From Micromonospora pisi (GTDB lineage Bacteria; Actinomycetota; Actinomycetes; Mycobacteriales; Micromonosporaceae), in assembly GCF_003633685.1 (NCBI RefSeq), contig NZ_RBKT01000001.1:3162001-3226000 (forward strand): DNA of 64,000 nt, read 5' to 3'. Below the pieces are notes generated by a model. The model did no database searches, had not been told where the DNA came from, and worked only from the letters and a program-made list of their open reading frames with translations. Within the stretch, counting starts at the first letter, position 1. Each line of letters opens with the position of its first letter. Position numbers and translations under genes: made by a program. This document shows, one piece after another, positions 54,190-61,974 of the stretch.

Positions 54190-54738
54190 GTGCAGTCTCA
54201 GCCCTCCAGCCCAAGCCACCCAGACCATGCCGATCAACCTTCATCGATCAACACGGGACCGCTCTGGATCTCCGTCGAGCTTCGGCTCGGACCGGGGCCG
54301 ATCGACCCGAACACCGCCCACGTCATTCGACTGCTACAAGAGCTGAGCGAGGCCGAGCAACAGGCCAAGATTCCTACTCCAACTACCGCACCATCCCTCT
54401 GGATGGTCCCTGCGGCTCGCACCGTCTTTCGGCAGACAACCGAGATCAGGCTGACCAGACGCGAGTACGACCTCTTGCTGCACCTCGCCGAACAACCACG
54501 ACGCGTGTTCACCCGCGCCCAACTACTGCAACAGGTTTGGGATGACCCATACACCAGCCACCGCACCATAGATGTCCACGTCCGCCGGCTACGCTCCAAG
54601 ATCGGAGTTGACCTCCCGGTGGTGTCGACGTTGCGCGGTGTCGGCTACCGGCTCCACAGCGACATGTCGGTCAAGATCATCCGCGAACCTGAGCCGAATT
54701 CCTCATGGGATGGCCGACCTGACCTCGGGACGAGTTGA
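54190..54738 (+). CDS. Orphan OmpR/PhoB-type winged-helix regulator without receiver domain
   Basis: A 182-residue protein starting at GTG 54190, six bases after Zur box 9. Residues 80-160 are a complete OmpR-type DNA-binding domain: EIRLTRREYDLLLHLAEQPR, VFTRAQLLQQVWDDPY, RTIDVHVRRLRSKIGVDLPV, VVSTLRGVGYRLH. The N-terminal 75 residues (LWISVELRLGPGPIDPNTAH, VIRLLQELSEAEQQAK) are not a phosphoacceptor receiver, and no kinase is nearby. It is probably a second-tier regulator that is switched on in zinc starvation; its targets are unknown. Confidence 0.8.
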   Translation: MQSQPSSPSHPDHADQPSSINTGPLWISVELRLGPGPIDPNTAHVIRLLQELSEAEQQAKIPTPTTAPSLWMVPAARTVFRQTTEIRLTRREYDLLLHLAEQPRRVFTRAQLLQQVWDDPYTSHRTIDVHVRRLRSKIGVDLPVVSTLRGVGYRLHSDMSVKIIREPEPNSSWDGRPDLGTS

Positions 54739-55331
54739 CAGACAGGGCCGGTAGCCCGTAGGCGAACGCCCCGTCAAGCAGGACGGGCCCCAGCCGACAT
54801 CCCCGTTCGTGGCAAGAGCACCAGCAGGGCAACTCCCTACCGAAGATCGAGTTCGCCGACCACAGCAAGCGACTTCCACGACAGGGCCAGGTGGCCGCCA
54901 ACAGCAACGATAAGGGAGCGCGATCAGGCCCTCAAGCGACTACGCCCAGAGCGTCACCGCTTACCAGGTGGTCGAGCTGAAGCGTCGTCGGGAACATCCC
55001 CCGCGAGGTCTTCTGAGGCTTACCCTCGGGCTCGGCGGCGGTACGACCATCGCACCCAGAGCCTGTGGCAACGCACCGACCGGCGGTTGTGGCGCACGCT
55101 TCACGGGCTCTGACGAACGACCGCTGCGGCGCGTACGGGTCCGGTGTCCACCACAGTGATGGATCGCCTCGGCGTCGGACATCACCGTGTGGTGGGTCGC
55201 GGCCGTACGACAACGGGTACGCGCCGAGATCGAGCGGATGCCCTCCCCGCGCGAGATCGTCGAAAGCGTGGAAGCCCTGATATAGGCGCTTGTCCGCGAG
55301 AGTGACCGGCGACGGGTGCTGTCACGGACGA
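54739..55331. other. Gene-poor stretch with a possible gene remnant
   Basis: No complete gene is supported. Near 55157-55284 on the plus strand one frame reads ITVWWVAAVRQRVRAEIERM and PSPREIVESVEALI then stops; this looks like the real C-terminus of a protein, but no family is recognised and no matching upstream part was found. The rest of the region has no protein-like frame. No tRNA or strong hairpin was seen. Confidence 0.35.
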
Positions 55332-55760
55332 CTATCGTATCGATGGGTCCCAAACGACGATCATCGTCGGGATGGGCAGCCCCGGAGTCTCGGTTTGGAG
55401 CTGCAGCAGGGGCACCCAGTCCAAGCCAACCATGACCGGGCAGTCGCAGCGGAGTTTGTCGTTGCCCAGGGTCGGCTCACCGTCGGCCACCTGCACGGCG
55501 AAGCAGGACGTCAGCCCCGACGGGTACGGCACGTCGAGCAGATACCGAACGGCCAGCGGCCGAAGACCAACCTCCTCGACCACTTCGCGCCGGACCGCGT
55601 CCTCGGCTGTCTCACCGGCGGCTATCCCCCCGCCTGGCAACGTCCAGTATTCCTGACCATCGTGTCGGCCAGAAGGACCGCGGCCGCGCTCCCGCACCAT
55701 CAACAGCCGATCTCCCCGTACGATCACCGCCGCGGCTCGTCGACGCTGGATCACGGCCAC
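55332..55760 (-). CDS. Nudix hydrolase
   Basis: A 142-residue protein. GTG 55760 has GGAGG 4-5 bases upstream. The Nudix box is complete: GGGIAAGETAEDAVRREVVE followed by EVGL (G-x5-E-x7-REVVEEVGL). The start RRRAAAVIVRGDRLLMVRE and the core YWTLPGGG are typical of MutT-like enzymes that hydrolyse nucleoside diphosphate derivatives. The substrate is not predictable. No link to the zinc island is evident. Confidence 0.85.
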   Translation of the reverse strand: MAVIQRRRAAAVIVRGDRLLMVRERGRGPSGRHDGQEYWTLPGGGIAAGETAEDAVRREVVEEVGLRPLAVRYLLDVPYPSGLTSCFAVQVADGEPTLGNDKLRCDCPVMVGLDWVPLLQLQTETPGLPIPTMIVVWDPSIR

Positions 55761-55839
55761 ATCACCTCCGGGCCAGGGGTGATGGCGGGCACCAAGCTGT
55801 TGCCCATGTCAGCAGTCTTTTGGCTACGGGCGCGTTGCC

Positions 55840-56169
55840 TCATGAGGTCTCGATTCCCTCACGCAGGGCGTCCGTCGCCGCGGTGGCGTTCTCCATGACG
55901 GCAAGCAGTGCCTCCTGCCGATCCCTGGCGTATGCCTGCAGTTGCTCGGGCAGCAGCGCCTGTCCGAGAACCAGGTCCTCGTACGGGTAGACCGAGCTGG
56001 CCGTATAGCAAATCGATGCCGGGACGACAGCGAGTAGATCCTCCGGCCTGACGTTCGGGTGCGCCGTCCGGTACCCGGCGGCCATCGTCTTCAGGCCGCG
56101 ACGCCATACCTCCCCGAGGAGGAGCTGCCAGCGACGGCGTCTCGCCTGAAACAACGCCGGGCATCTGTT
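55840..56169 (-). pseudogene. C-terminal fragment of an unrecognised protein
   Basis: The minus-strand frame ends with GLKTMAAGYRTAHPNVRPED, LLAVVPASICYTASSVYPYE, DLVLGQALLPEQLQAYARDR, QEALLAVMENATAATDALRE. This is helical, coherent protein sequence. Upstream of about 56170 the frame degrades into Arg/Pro-rich shadow sequence, and no start with a ribosome site fits. It is probably a truncated gene; a short intact gene from an internal start cannot be excluded. Confidence 0.4.
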
Positions 56170-56266
56170 GAGGGCGTCCCGCGTCCGGCCCGGGACCTTG
56201 CTGGCGGCTCTTGCCCGACATCTGCGGTTCTCGATAGCGTGCAGGCCGGGCGGCGGAGGTGAGGCG

Positions 56267-56992
56267 TTGTCGTTGGTCGCCGAGGTCGTGGCGCGGCTCA
56301 ACGCGGTCCGCGTCGACCTCCACCAGCAGCGGCAGAGCGCCTTGAGCCTTGCCGTCCAGCTCGATGAGACCACCCGCCGGCTGACCGCAATGATCGGCAC
56401 GTCTACCAACCCTTACGCGCAGATGGCCCTGGCCCGCCTCGCTGCTGGGGCGCGGCGGTTACGTGAGGGGGCGCAGCTTGCCGGTGGCGCCGAGGCGGCG
56501 GTCGCGGCCTACGTCGACCTCATCACTGGTACAACAGTCGCCGCCGCTGGTGGCGAGGCCACCGCCTCGGTCGGGCCCGCTGTGGCACAGACCCGGCCGC
56601 AGAAGTCGGCCGTCGACGAGATTCGACCGCATGTCGGGCGTGATGTCGCTGCGGGACGGTTGTACGACACCGAGGGGCGGCCGTTGACGCCGTTGGCCGG
56701 GCCGGGGGACACCGGCGCCGGTACGGGTCTCGCCGCTCCGCTGCCATCGCTTCGGTTCATCACCCACATCGAGTCCAACGCCACCGCGCACATGCGCCGG
56801 CATCGCATCCGGCACGCCGTGCTCTACACGAACATGAGGCCCTGCCTCGGCGAGGACGGCTGCACCCAGAACATCAAGGCCACACTGCCGGCAGGCTATA
56901 GGTTGACCGTGTACCAGGTACGCCCCAACGGGGGCGTACGGGTCTGGCTGTTCGATGGAACCGGGGAAGGGATCGCCGATGATCGAAGCTGA
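56267..56992 (+). CDS. DddA-like (SCP1.201-type) deaminase toxin
   Basis: A 241-residue protein starting at TTG 56267 with GGAGG 7 bases upstream (the frame is open further back without support). The N-terminal 110 residues are helical (VAEVVARLNAVRVDLHQQRQ; GARRLREGAQLAGGAEAAVA), like WXG/LXG-type delivery modules. The C-terminal domain has the deaminase zinc site in the order expected for DddA: catalytic His-Glu in ITHIESNATAHMRRH, then PCLGEDGCTQNIKATLPAGY with the two Cys ligands, and RLTVYQVRPNG. DddA acts on double-stranded DNA cytidines; the same activity here is inferred. The Cys pair is spaced PCxxxxxC rather than the TCxxC of DddA. The next gene overlaps by 14 nt. Confidence 0.75.
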   Translation: MSLVAEVVARLNAVRVDLHQQRQSALSLAVQLDETTRRLTAMIGTSTNPYAQMALARLAAGARRLREGAQLAGGAEAAVAAYVDLITGTTVAAAGGEATASVGPAVAQTRPQKSAVDEIRPHVGRDVAAGRLYDTEGRPLTPLAGPGDTGAGTGLAAPLPSLRFITHIESNATAHMRRHRIRHAVLYTNMRPCLGEDGCTQNIKATLPAGYRLTVYQVRPNGGVRVWLFDGTGEGIADDRS

Positions 56993-57197
56993 CGAGCACC
57001 CCGTACAAGGCGAGGAAACCGCCGTGGCGGACCTCCAGGAGCGGGCACACATCCTCGATACCCCCGCACTGACCGCGCACGCGCTGTCGCTCGGATTCCG
57101 CCCTCCCGATGACGGGCCCGGCTGGCTCATCGTGCGCGAATACACCGAAGACGGTGCCGACCGGGGTCTGTTCTGGGTTGGACCAGACGACCAGTAG
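56979..57197 (+). CDS. Candidate small immunity protein for the deaminase
   Basis: A 72-residue acidic protein. ATG 56979 has GGGGAAGGG in the right place and overlaps the deaminase end by 14 nt, so the pair is coupled. Sequence: IEADEHPVQGEETAVADLQE, ILDTPALTAHALSLGFRPPD, WLIVREYTEDGADRGLFWVG. The net charge is strongly negative, as is common for immunity proteins that block a nucleic-acid-acting toxin. There is no signal peptide. No family is recognised and the role rests on gene order and charge. Confidence 0.55.
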   Translation: MIEADEHPVQGEETAVADLQERAHILDTPALTAHALSLGFRPPDDGPGWLIVREYTEDGADRGLFWVGPDDQ

Positions 57198-57261
57198 CCA
57201 AAGCACCACAGCAACCGCCTGCCGCGGCCGGGGCCTCCTTCACGGGCCGGTCTGTACCCCC

Positions 57262-57537
57262 TCAGGACCAGAGGGCTCCGTTGTTGAGCCGCTCATGCCA
57301 TCGATCGAGCTTCGCCGTCTGGGCGGTGCTGGTGATCTCGGTGAAGCCGTCGCGGTCGCCGATCCACCAGGTGCTGTCGTAGCGGACGATCATCCGGTAC
57401 CGGTCGCGGGTCGATAGCAGGGTAACGAGGCGCTGCTCCTGGTACAGGCGCATCTGGGCGTGGTCGATGGAACGCGGTGTGCGGTCGGGGTCGACGTCGC
57501 TGGGAGCGGTGGTCATCGGGTTCGTGATCTCGTTCAT
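57262..57537 (-). CDS. Small hypothetical protein of the conjugative element
   Basis: A 91-residue protein starting at ATG 57537 (GGGAGAG upstream; the frame extends 6 codons more). It reads SIDHAQMRLYQEQRLVTLLS, TRDRYRMIVRYDSTWWIGDR, DGFTEITSTAQTAKLDRWHE. There is no membrane segment. It is the last gene of the minus-strand conjugation operon. Function unknown. Confidence 0.6.
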   Translation of the reverse strand: MNEITNPMTTAPSDVDPDRTPRSIDHAQMRLYQEQRLVTLLSTRDRYRMIVRYDSTWWIGDRDGFTEITSTAQTAKLDRWHERLNNGALWS

Positions 57538-57551
57538 GGCTCGCTCTCCCT

Positions 57552-58541
57552 TCACAGCTCGATGCGGCGGACGTCGACAGTGGGAGTTGGCGTGGTTGGT
57601 GGCTCTAATCCGATGTGATGCTCGCCGCGCTGTGCGGGTGTGGCTTGGATGGCGTGTTCGGCTGCGGTGGTGGCGCTGAGGGCGAGCGTGGCGGTCACGT
57701 GTTCGAAGACCAGTTGATGCCCGACCATGACCGCGGTGCCGACGGCGACGGTGGTGACTTCCAGGCGTGTGAGGTAGGCGTACTCGGACTCGTTACGCGG
57801 GTCCGGGAGTCGCGTTTCGTGGTCGTACATGTTGTTGATGTCGCGGGCGCGCTGGACGTGCCAGGCGAGGATGACGGCGTCGATGGGGTCGTTGTCGTAG
57901 GCGATGGAGACCGCGAATTCGTAGGTGAGGCGGCGTTGCTCGGTGGTGAAGACCTCTGGTGTGAGCCATCCGGCCACCGCGCGGGCTTGTTCGGGGTGTT
58001 GCACCAGATCGGCGATGACCGCGTCTTCCCGGTGCAGTTCGACGGCCGTGGCCACGGTTGTCAGCGACGTCACCTGGACGCTGCGGTCCGGGTCGATGGT
58101 GCTGCCGGGTGCGAAGGTGTCGGCCTGGACGGTGAGGGCCTGTCCGAGTCGGGTCAGGTTGTCTCGGGCTTCGGGATTGCTGGCGAGTGCGGCGGCATCG
58201 AGGTAGGGGTCCGCGAAGTCGGCGATGTCGCGGTCGAACGCGGCTTGGATGACGATCTGGGTGTAGGCGCGGAGCCGATCGCTTCCTGGTGCGTTAATCG
58301 CGAGCGCTTGTAGCCAGGCGGCGTCGACGTCGGGCCGGTCGACCATCTCAACGATGGTGGCGGTGACTTGTTCGGTGGCGTATCCGGCTGTTTGTAGGTC
58401 GAGGATCGCCGTGTAGATGGCTTGGTGGGCGGGGTGGCCGAAGTCCTCGGTGTTCAGGTGTTCGGTGATGAGGGCCTGGTCGCGGTCGGCGAGCAGGGCG
58501 CCGAGGATGCCTTGTTCGGCGCGCATGATCAGGTCTGACAT
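57552..58541 (-). CDS. DnaB-helicase N-terminal-domain-like protein
   Basis: A 329-residue protein with two stretches resembling the DnaB N-terminal (primase/loader-binding) domain: AEQGILGALLADRDQALITE with FGHPAHQAIYTAILDLQTAG, and EDAVIADLVQHPEQARAVAG with FTTEQRRLTYEFAVSIAYDN. No RecA-like ATPase domain or Walker motif is present, so it is not a helicase itself. Such proteins are found in actinobacterial plasmids and conjugative elements. It may bind a helicase or primase during element replication. A homologue lies at 61060-61968. Confidence 0.7.
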   Translation of the reverse strand: MSDLIMRAEQGILGALLADRDQALITEHLNTEDFGHPAHQAIYTAILDLQTAGYATEQVTATIVEMVDRPDVDAAWLQALAINAPGSDRLRAYTQIVIQAAFDRDIADFADPYLDAAALASNPEARDNLTRLGQALTVQADTFAPGSTIDPDRSVQVTSLTTVATAVELHREDAVIADLVQHPEQARAVAGWLTPEVFTTEQRRLTYEFAVSIAYDNDPIDAVILAWHVQRARDINNMYDHETRLPDPRNESEYAYLTRLEVTTVAVGTAVMVGHQLVFEHVTATLALSATTAAEHAIQATPAQRGEHHIGLEPPTTPTPTVDVRRIEL

Positions 58542-58553
58542 GGCGTTTCCTTA

Positions 58554-59279
58554 CTACTGGTCGAGCTGGTCGCGGGCGGTGTCGGCGGCGCGCATACGGG
58601 CGCTCGTATCGTCGAGGTGGGCGTGGTGGGTGGGGTCGGTGCAGCGCAGCCAGGTGGTGCCGTCGGTACTGCGGGTCCACCACGTCCCGTCGAGGCGGGC
58701 GTAGTACGGCATGCTGCGGCTATGCGGCTCGGCGTGACCGGCCGCTACAGCGGTGGTCATGTCCGCGTCACTGATCTCGTCACCGGAGGCGGTGACCGGT
58801 CGCGGGGTGGGTGCGGACGCCATGACGGGTGGCCGGACCTTCTGCCACTGCTCGGCCAGGTCCGGGTGTGCTTCGCCCAGCACGGTGGCGTCTTTGTGAC
58901 CGGCGCGGCAGGTGGGTGCCCAGAAGGTGGCGGTAGCGGCAATGGTCTGGCGTAGTTCGCCATGCCAGGACCGGGCGGTGTGAGCGGCTGCGGCGGTATC
59001 CGGGCTGGTGTATACGGCGTTTCGCCAGGCTTTGAGGCTGCGGAGTTCTTCGACGAGGCCGGGGTGCCGGGGCCAGCACAGCGGTAGGCGTTCTTCCCGG
59101 GACAATTCGTAGAGGTCGTGGATCCAGATCACCCATTCGACGAGGGCCTTCCATTCGGCGGCCTGCTCGTCGGGGGTCATGGTGTGCCATTCGCGGATCA
59201 GCGGGCGGGGCGGGTCGAGGCCCGCAGCCATCGTTTGATGGCTCGTTGTGCCGGTGTCGCGGTGGGGTGTGGTGGTCAT
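58554..59279 (-). CDS. Hypothetical protein of the conjugative element
   Basis: A 241-residue protein starting at ATG 59279, overlapping the coupling-protein stop (ATGA). The longer frame to 59621 is a shadow. It reads MTPDEQAAEWKALVEWVIWI, HDLYELSREERLPLCWPRHP, GLVEELRSLKAWRNAVYTSP. This conserved block (xxLPxCWxxHPxxxxxL) is common in small proteins beside actinobacterial TraG-like genes. The rest is Ala/Thr-rich with a WWTRSTDGTTWLRCTDP segment. No enzymatic motif is evident. Confidence 0.65.
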   Translation of the reverse strand: MTTTPHRDTGTTSHQTMAAGLDPPRPLIREWHTMTPDEQAAEWKALVEWVIWIHDLYELSREERLPLCWPRHPGLVEELRSLKAWRNAVYTSPDTAAAAHTARSWHGELRQTIAATATFWAPTCRAGHKDATVLGEAHPDLAEQWQKVRPPVMASAPTPRPVTASGDEISDADMTTAVAAGHAEPHSRSMPYYARLDGTWWTRSTDGTTWLRCTDPTHHAHLDDTSARMRAADTARDQLDQ

Positions 59280-61063
59280 CGGTTTGCCTTCGGGGTGTGG
59301 TCCATGAGGGTGCGGGCGTCTCGGGTGGCTCGGGCGTAGTCCTTGGCGTGGCGGCTTTCGTAGTGACGGACCATGCGGGTCTTCACGGCTGGGGTGGTGG
59401 CGTGGATGACCAACGCCTCGCGGTGTTCTTCGTCGAGGACGCGGATGGCTTCGGGCGCCATCGTTTTCCGGTCGACGACGGTGGCTTGGACGCTGACGCC
59501 GTGGGCGTTGCGTTGAGGAACCAGGAGGGTCTCCCGGTAGGTGCCGGCCAGTTGGGAGAAGTCGTCGAGGTCCGCGCCGGCCAGGCCACCGAGGGCGATC
59601 TTGATGGTGGAGTTGGCCCACAGCATCTTGCGGCCGACAGCTCCCCAGCGTTGTTCGGCGGCAGCGAGGTTCTGCAGGACGGCGGCGACGAAGATCCCGC
59701 TACCGGCCGCGTACGACATGAGCTGCGGCAGATCGGGCAGCGGCACGACGTTCGTGACCTCGTCGAGGATCATGCCCAGCGGTGGGTCCAGCCGCCCGGT
59801 GGGTGCGCGCAGGGCGAGGCGTTTCGCGGTGGTGGTGATCTCGTCCACGAACGCGGTGACCAGGGGTGCGAGCGCTTCGGCCTGGTTCTCGTCGACGAGC
59901 AGGTAGATGGTGTCGGTGCCCGAGCGGAGGAACGTCTCGACGTCGAACGAGTCCGAGGTTGGTCCGCTGAACACCTGGTGGGCGGCCTCGCCGAACAGGC
60001 AACTGGTGCCCGTCTGCACCGTGGTCCAGAGGTTCGAACGGGTGGTGGCTGGCTGGCGGTAGAACCCGTCGAGCATTCGCAGCACCCCGTCGCGGGCCCC
60101 GTAGACGTCGCGCAGGAGCTTGACGGGTTCGTCGTTGGTGTCATCGGTCGACCAGACCAGGACATCGGCCATGGTTCTGCCGGTGAGGGCGGCGGTGTGC
60201 AGCCACGCGGCCATGAGATTCGTGGCGGTCAGGCCGAAGAACCCGGCGTTGGTTGCGTCGGCCCCGTCCTGTTTCCCGACCTGGATCATGACGTCGGCGC
60301 GTTTGCGGGCGATGTCGTAGCGTTCGCAGCCGGCGATCGGGGTCCAGGTGACCCGGTGTGGCCAGGTGAGGTCCCCGGTCAGCTCCATCACCCACGCGGT
60401 CCCGGCGCGCAACGTCGCCGTGGCTTCCAGCACGTCGGGGCGGACCGAGGTGACCACGGCGGCACCGGGGAACCCGCGCAGCCACGGGATGATGACCTGG
60501 GAGGTTTTGCCCTGGCGGGGTGCGGCCACGACCAGCACCGACGATTCCAGGCTCGCGTACAACGGCATCCGCCCGGCGAGCCCGAGTTCCACCGCGACAT
60601 CGGACAGCTGCGGCTTCCCGGTGAGTCCGGGGCGGAGTCGGGGCGCTTTGCGCAGGACGGCGGCGGCTGACAGGTTCTTGGCCAGCTGCTGACGGGATGC
60701 CATGCCCCTGGCCTGCCGGTCCGTGCCCCACCGCCGGCCCACCAGCACCGCGACGGTGACCATGGTCGCGAGCACCACTGCCATCGCGGTGTAGAGCCCG
60801 ACCGGACCGGGCAGCTGTGCCTGGGTGTGCGCGGGCCAGGCCAGACGCGGATCGGCCGGGTGTTTGGGCAGGGCGACCGCGATGGTGAACGCGTCGCCGA
60901 TCGACACGTCCGGCCAGGTGAGTTCGAACAGGAGCCCGGCGACCTGTCCCGACAGCCAGGTGCCGACCATCGCGAACCCCGCGACCCCGATGATCGCGAT
61001 GATCGCGTAGTCCGATCCGCTGGTCAGGCCGCCCCCTCGCAGCCGAGTGGTGTTGCCGCTCAT
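59276..61063 (-). CDS. Type IV secretion coupling protein, VirD4/TraG-like ATPase
   Basis: A 595-residue protein starting at ATG 61063, overlapping the previous stop. Two N-terminal membrane helices (YAIIAIIGVAGFAMVGTWL; GLYTAMAVVLATMVTVAVLV) anchor it. Walker A is APRQGKTS (about 185-192) and Walker B is LGMILDEVTNV. The C-terminal SGIFVAAVLQNLAAAEQRWG and STIKIALGG match TraG/TraD TraM-recognition-like parts. It brings the DNA substrate to the conjugation channel. The gene is coupled to both neighbours in one minus-strand operon. Confidence 0.88.
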   Translation of the reverse strand: MSGNTTRLRGGGLTSGSDYAIIAIIGVAGFAMVGTWLSGQVAGLLFELTWPDVSIGDAFTIAVALPKHPADPRLAWPAHTQAQLPGPVGLYTAMAVVLATMVTVAVLVGRRWGTDRQARGMASRQQLAKNLSAAAVLRKAPRLRPGLTGKPQLSDVAVELGLAGRMPLYASLESSVLVVAAPRQGKTSQVIIPWLRGFPGAAVVTSVRPDVLEATATLRAGTAWVMELTGDLTWPHRVTWTPIAGCERYDIARKRADVMIQVGKQDGADATNAGFFGLTATNLMAAWLHTAALTGRTMADVLVWSTDDTNDEPVKLLRDVYGARDGVLRMLDGFYRQPATTRSNLWTTVQTGTSCLFGEAAHQVFSGPTSDSFDVETFLRSGTDTIYLLVDENQAEALAPLVTAFVDEITTTAKRLALRAPTGRLDPPLGMILDEVTNVVPLPDLPQLMSYAAGSGIFVAAVLQNLAAAEQRWGAVGRKMLWANSTIKIALGGLAGADLDDFSQLAGTYRETLLVPQRNAHGVSVQATVVDRKTMAPEAIRVLDEEHREALVIHATTPAVKTRMVRHYESRHAKDYARATRDARTLMDHTPKANR

Positions 61064-61968
61064 CTCGACCCTTCGTCTACGGCTCTGCCCGACGCGCGTT
61101 CGAGGTCCGCGGCGTAGATCTCCCGCGCCGCCCTCACGGCGGCATCGCAGGTCACCGGGTAGGTGAGGTACCGCTGAATCAGGGTGCGTTCCTGGGCGAT
61201 GGGGGTGTCGTGCTGGCAGCCGCCGTCGTGTACCTCGCGCAGCGCGGCGTAGACGTGCCCCAGGGTCCTGCTCGTGGGAGTGGGCAGGAAGTCCTCGCTG
61301 AGCGCCTGGTAGATGTCGCGGCGGAACTCGGTCGTGAAGACCCGGTCGGGCAGCCACCCGGTAACCACCCAGGCGATGTCGGGGTACTGAAGGAGCCCGG
61401 CAAGGAGGCTCTCCTCGGCCCTGACGCGGTCCCTGGTCGGCTCTGCCGGACGGCGGGTGTCCGGCCGCCGCTCGGACCACGCCTCGAACAGCAGCAACGT
61501 CAGGTCGTCGTTACGGTCGGGTCGAAGGCGGAGGATCTCCGCGCGGCGGTTCAGGGCCAGGCCAAGACGAGCGTACGCATCACGGCGGACCCGAGACTCC
61601 TCGCCGCCCGGTCGTCCGAGTTGGCGGAGTTCGCGGCTGATCGCCGTCTCGCTGCCCGACCGCACCACCTCCTCGTAGGCGATCGCGATCTCCGCCTGGT
61701 CCGTGTTGCCGGCCGTCGCGGCAAGTTCTTCGAGGAGGTTCGCGGTGATCCCGCCATGGGCGAACCGCGAGGCGCAATCAGCGGCGACCTGAGCAGCAGC
61801 CCATCCGGGATGGGCCGCCTGCACGCGCAGGATGTCGGTGTACAGCCGCCCGGCGATCGGATGCTCGAAGTCCCCGGCATGCAGATGCGCGGCCTCAGCC
61901 GGCGGGGTTCGCTCGGCCAGTGTCGTGCCGATGACCAATTGCTCGCACCAAATCTCCGCCCATCCCAT
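61060..61968 (-). CDS. Second DnaB N-terminal-domain-like protein
   Basis: A 302-residue protein starting at ATG 61968. It has the same two-part plan as the 57552 gene: EIWCEQLVIGTTLAERTPPA with FEHPIAGRLYTDILRVQAAH, and AEESLLAGLLQYPDIAWVVT with FTTEFRRDIYQALSEDFLPT. There is no ATPase motif. It lies between the VirB4-like ATPase and the coupling protein, six bases from the former. The presence of two such paralogues around the coupling protein suggests a role in preparing DNA for transfer or replication of the element. Confidence 0.65.
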   Translation of the reverse strand: MGWAEIWCEQLVIGTTLAERTPPAEAAHLHAGDFEHPIAGRLYTDILRVQAAHPGWAAAQVAADCASRFAHGGITANLLEELAATAGNTDQAEIAIAYEEVVRSGSETAISRELRQLGRPGGEESRVRRDAYARLGLALNRRAEILRLRPDRNDDLTLLLFEAWSERRPDTRRPAEPTRDRVRAEESLLAGLLQYPDIAWVVTGWLPDRVFTTEFRRDIYQALSEDFLPTPTSRTLGHVYAALREVHDGGCQHDTPIAQERTLIQRYLTYPVTCDAAVRAAREIYAADLERASGRAVDEGSR

Positions 61969-61974
61969 CCGCTG

